Assembly: GCA_033065855.1 (NCBI GenBank)
Contig: JAVXUO010000408.1
Location: 248,001 to 312,000 of the forward strand
Direction of reading: 5' to 3'
Length of the DNA: 64,000 nucleotides
DNA from: Escallonia rubra
Lineage: Eukaryota; Streptophyta; Magnoliopsida; Escalloniales; Escalloniaceae
In this document: in pieces, positions 62,037 to 64,000 of the stretch
Layout: the number at the start of each line of letters is the position of its first letter
Numbering within the stretch: the stretch's first letter is position 1
Notes under the pieces: model-generated
Seen by the model: only the letters and a program-made list of their open reading frames with translations
What the model was told of the DNA's origin: nothing
Databases searched by the model: none
Made by a program: the position numbers and the translations under genes

Positions 62037-63800
62037 TCAAGTAATGACTTTTGGTACCCAAATTTTCTTGGGTCCTTGGGTGTTAGTCTTGCATTTGTAT
62101 TCTTGACCTTTCACAATCCACATTTTCTTTCTACCTCTAACAAAAACAATTCTACAAGGACAATGATTAGTCGTATGCCCTTTCTTGTTGCACCAACCAC
62201 AATGTGTAAAAGGTGTGCAATAGTTCTTTGGTCGTTTTGTAAGAATATTCAACCTAGCTTGTTGTTGCAAAACTTTAGGAGGCATGGCCATGGGATCTAA
62301 TCCAAGACCGCCTTTGTTTAGGCCAATTCTTTGGCGTCCAAGCATGACATCCAAATTGTTTTGACCATCAACAAATTTTTGAAGACATTTTCTTAAATCA
62401 CAAATCTCAACTTGTAAATCTTCATTTTGTTTTTCTAAAGCCAAAGTTTTGGAAGAGATTTGTTTTGAGCTAGGAGTGTTAACAAGTAAATCAACCAAAT
62501 TGTTATTCACATGCTCTACATATAAATGGCTAGACATGCATTCATTCTTGGCATGCAACTTATCATTTTCCATTATCAACTTCTCAATTTGCTTATTAGC
62601 TTCAAGAAATTTCTTAGATAAAATAATATTTTTCTTGAAAATTTTCTTTGATTCCTCATATAAGCTATCATAAGCATCTTCAAAACTTTCATTCTCACTA
62701 TCACTACCGGAAGAAGAGCTTACCTCATCATTTGCCATGAAGCACACATTTGCTTGATCATTCTCTTCATCACTTGAATCAAAGTCACTCCATGTTGAAG
62801 TGTGTTCGGCATTCATTGCTCTTTCCTTCTCCTTGTTCTCTTTCTTAGAGAATTGTCTTCTTTTAGCTTTTTCCCATACATCTCTTCTTTCCTTCTTCTC
62901 CTTGTTGTAGATTGGACAATCCATCTTCATGTGTCCCGGCTTGTGGCATTTGTAGCAAAGCCTCTCTTCGTTGCTAGCATTTTGTTGCCTTCTCCCATCA
63001 TTTTTTCTAAATCTTAAGAACTTCTTGAAGTTCTTTGCAACCAATGCCATATCCTCTTCATTAAATTCTTCATCATCACTTGACTCAAGGTTTGAGGATG
63101 AAGCTTTAAGAGCGATTGATGTAGGCTTCTTCTTGACGTCCTCTTGATCAAAGGTCTTGAGTTGCATTTCGTACGTCATGAGTGAGCACATCAATTCATC
63201 AAGAGGAAAGATGTTGAGATTCTTTGATTCTTGGATGGCGGTGATCTTTGCATCCCAAGCTCTTGGTAAGGACCTAATCACTTTTCTCACTAGATCACCA
63301 TTAGTGAATTCCTTACCCAATTGCTTCAAAGGGTTCACAATGTTAGTAAAACGAGTATTCATATCCGTTATAGATTCATTTTGAAGCATATGGAATAACT
63401 CATAATCTCTAAACAATAAATTCATCTTGGAGTCTCTAAGAAGAGAAGTCCCTTCATGAGTGACTTGAAGAGTATCCCAAATACTCTTAGCGGAATTACA
63501 CATAATGACTCTATTGAGTTCATTTGTGTCTAAAGCACATACAAGACAATTTTTTGCTCTAGCATTCATGCAAATCATCTTCTTGTCATGATCACTATAC
63601 TCCGATTTTGATTTAGGTTCTTCAACCTTGTCAACCACTTTTATCGGAACGAATGGGCCATCTTCAACAATATCCCACATCTCATAGTCTTGAGATTCTA
63701 AGTAGATTTTCATCTTAACTTTCCACACACTATAGTTGGTCCCATTAAACAATGGAGGCCTAGTGGTAGAACTACCCTCCATACCCCCAACATAAGCCAT
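62037..63800 (-). CDS. gag: Copia gag polyprotein, 587 aa, two zinc knuckles
   Basis: The frame begins at ATG 63800, 46 nt after the primer-binding site, and ends at TGA 62037-62039. The N-terminal 230 residues are the DUF4219/UBN2-type capsid region typical of plant Copia gag (PPLFNGTNYSVWKVKMKIYL near 15-34). A first zinc knuckle CX2CX4HX4C is at C282, C285, H290, C295. Acidic Ser-rich segments (about 235-250 and 340-375) and a coiled-coil-like segment (about 380-480) follow. A second CX2CX4HX4C knuckle is at C534, C537, H542, C547. Gag forms the cytoplasmic particle that packages the element RNA. The stop lies 56 nt before the protease motif of pol, in another frame. Confidence 0.93.
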   Translation of the reverse strand: MAYVGGMEGSSTTRPPLFNGTNYSVWKVKMKIYLESQDYEMWDIVEDGPFVPIKVVDKVEEPKSKSEYSDHDKKMICMNARAKNCLVCALDTNELNRVIMCNSAKSIWDTLQVTHEGTSLLRDSKMNLLFRDYELFHMLQNESITDMNTRFTNIVNPLKQLGKEFTNGDLVRKVIRSLPRAWDAKITAIQESKNLNIFPLDELMCSLMTYEMQLKTFDQEDVKKKPTSIALKASSSNLESSDDEEFNEEDMALVAKNFKKFLRFRKNDGRRQQNASNEERLCYKCHKPGHMKMDCPIYNKEKKERRDVWEKAKRRQFSKKENKEKERAMNAEHTSTWSDFDSSDEENDQANVCFMANDEVSSSSGSDSENESFEDAYDSLYEESKKIFKKNIILSKKFLEANKQIEKLIMENDKLHAKNECMSSHLYVEHVNNNLVDLLVNTPSSKQISSKTLALEKQNEDLQVEICDLRKCLQKFVDGQNNLDVMLGRQRIGLNKGGLGLDPMAMPPKVLQQQARLNILTKRPKNYCTPFTHCGWCNKKGHTTNHCPCRIVFVRGRKKMWIVKGQEYKCKTNTQGPKKIWVPKVIT

Positions 63801-63845
63801 GATCGATTAACTCTCTTGGCGTTACCCAATATAACAAGAGCCGAG

Positions 63846-63857
63846 GCTCTGATACCA
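63846..63857 (-). other. Primer-binding site of the Copia element
   Basis: TGGTATCAGAGC on the minus strand, complementary to the 3' end of plant initiator methionine tRNA, two bases inside the 5' LTR. Confidence 0.93.
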
Positions 63858-63859
63858 CT

Positions 63860-64000
63860 TGAAACCAATAAAATAACCCTAGAGGGGGGGTGAATAGGGT
63901 TTTAAGACTACTTTAAAATATAACAACCAACAAACCTTAATCTCAAAAGCTCAAGTAAACAAACAACCAATCTCAACACAATATGTAAAACAATAATGTA
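63860..64000 (-). repeat. 5' LTR of the Copia element, partial (U5 end only)
   Basis: It begins (plus sense) TGAAACCAATAAAATAACCC and continues as 57039 onward; the rest is beyond the window. Confidence 0.93.

Larger units (their letters stand above)
57039..64000 (-). mobile_element. Nearly complete Copia (Ty1-type) LTR retrotransposon, 5' LTR cut by window edge
   Basis: Read on the minus strand the order is 5' LTR (from the window edge to 63860), primer-binding site, gag, pol (protease, integrase, RT, RNase H), polypurine tract and 3' LTR (58316-57039). The order integrase before RT defines the Copia superfamily. The gag with two zinc knuckles, the initiator-Met tRNA priming site and a 1278-bp LTR fit a large plant Copia lineage; there is no env-like frame between pol and the 3' LTR. 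It sits inside the CACTA element. The five bases ATAAC at 57034-57038 would be the target duplication, its partner lying outside the window. A frame change and a stop between gag and pol suggest this copy is not fully autonomous. Confidence 0.93.

Overview
The window is nuclear DNA of a flowering plant. The evidence is three split genes with GT/AG introns and typical plant proteins, long AT-rich intergenic stretches, and a dense load of plant-type transposons (hAT, PIF/Harbinger-like, CACTA, Copia and Gypsy LTR elements, a LINE relic). I cannot fix the species. Nothing bacterial, organellar or CRISPR-like is visible.

Host genes, all on the + strand: (1) at the left edge, the last three exons of a RING-finger ubiquitin ligase (44-1160, 5' part outside the window); (2) a five-exon gene for a DNA-3-methyladenine glycosylase I (TAG) family protein (17503-19753, 399 aa, with a TATA box and an unusual run of 23 C upstream); (3) a two-exon gene for a GT92 galactan beta-1,4-galactosyltransferase of the GALS type (38290-41288, 525 aa). 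They have unrelated jobs (protein turnover, base-excision repair, pectin side-chain synthesis), and nothing suggests they act together.

Between the genes the DNA is mostly transposon material. Elements with readable ends and target-site duplications (TSDs) are: two PIF/Harbinger-like elements with TTA/TAA duplications (1968-3070, 11760-12700); a Tourist-like MITE family rich in GGT/CCA repeats (28152-28528, about 29907-30354, 37445-37851); a further Tourist-like MITE (43147-43471); one hAT family with ends CAGGGGCGG and 8-bp TSDs (21202-22297, 27134-27852, 33848-34481); and a second hAT family with ends (T)AGGGGTGAGCA and 8-bp TSDs (9980-10628, 44974-46682). Older remnants are a LINE (23841-25225), Gypsy LTRs (about 8670-9935 and 33200-35720), a Gypsy gag relic (50238-50896), a worn CACTA (26165-27890), a tandem array of about 1-kb AT-rich units (4838-7540) and a 0.55-kb intergenic tandem duplication (28640-29718).

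The right third is a nest. A truncated Copia-type LTR (55597-56308) was hit by a CACTA element (56309 onward), which in turn was hit by a nearly complete minus-strand Copia retrotransposon (57039 to beyond the window end). The Copia element has a full 3' LTR, polypurine tract, pol, gag, primer-binding site and the start of its 5' LTR. Its LTR carries eight copies of the perfect palindrome CAGTCGACTG, in regularly spaced pairs just upstream of the TATA box. The same motif occurs in a scrambled relic of the family (47349-48981) and in the truncated LTR. A different palindromic tandem repeat of about 95 bp lies at 51200-54160. I rate these two palindrome arrays as the most interesting unexplained structures. 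I found no convincing new protein-coding system.
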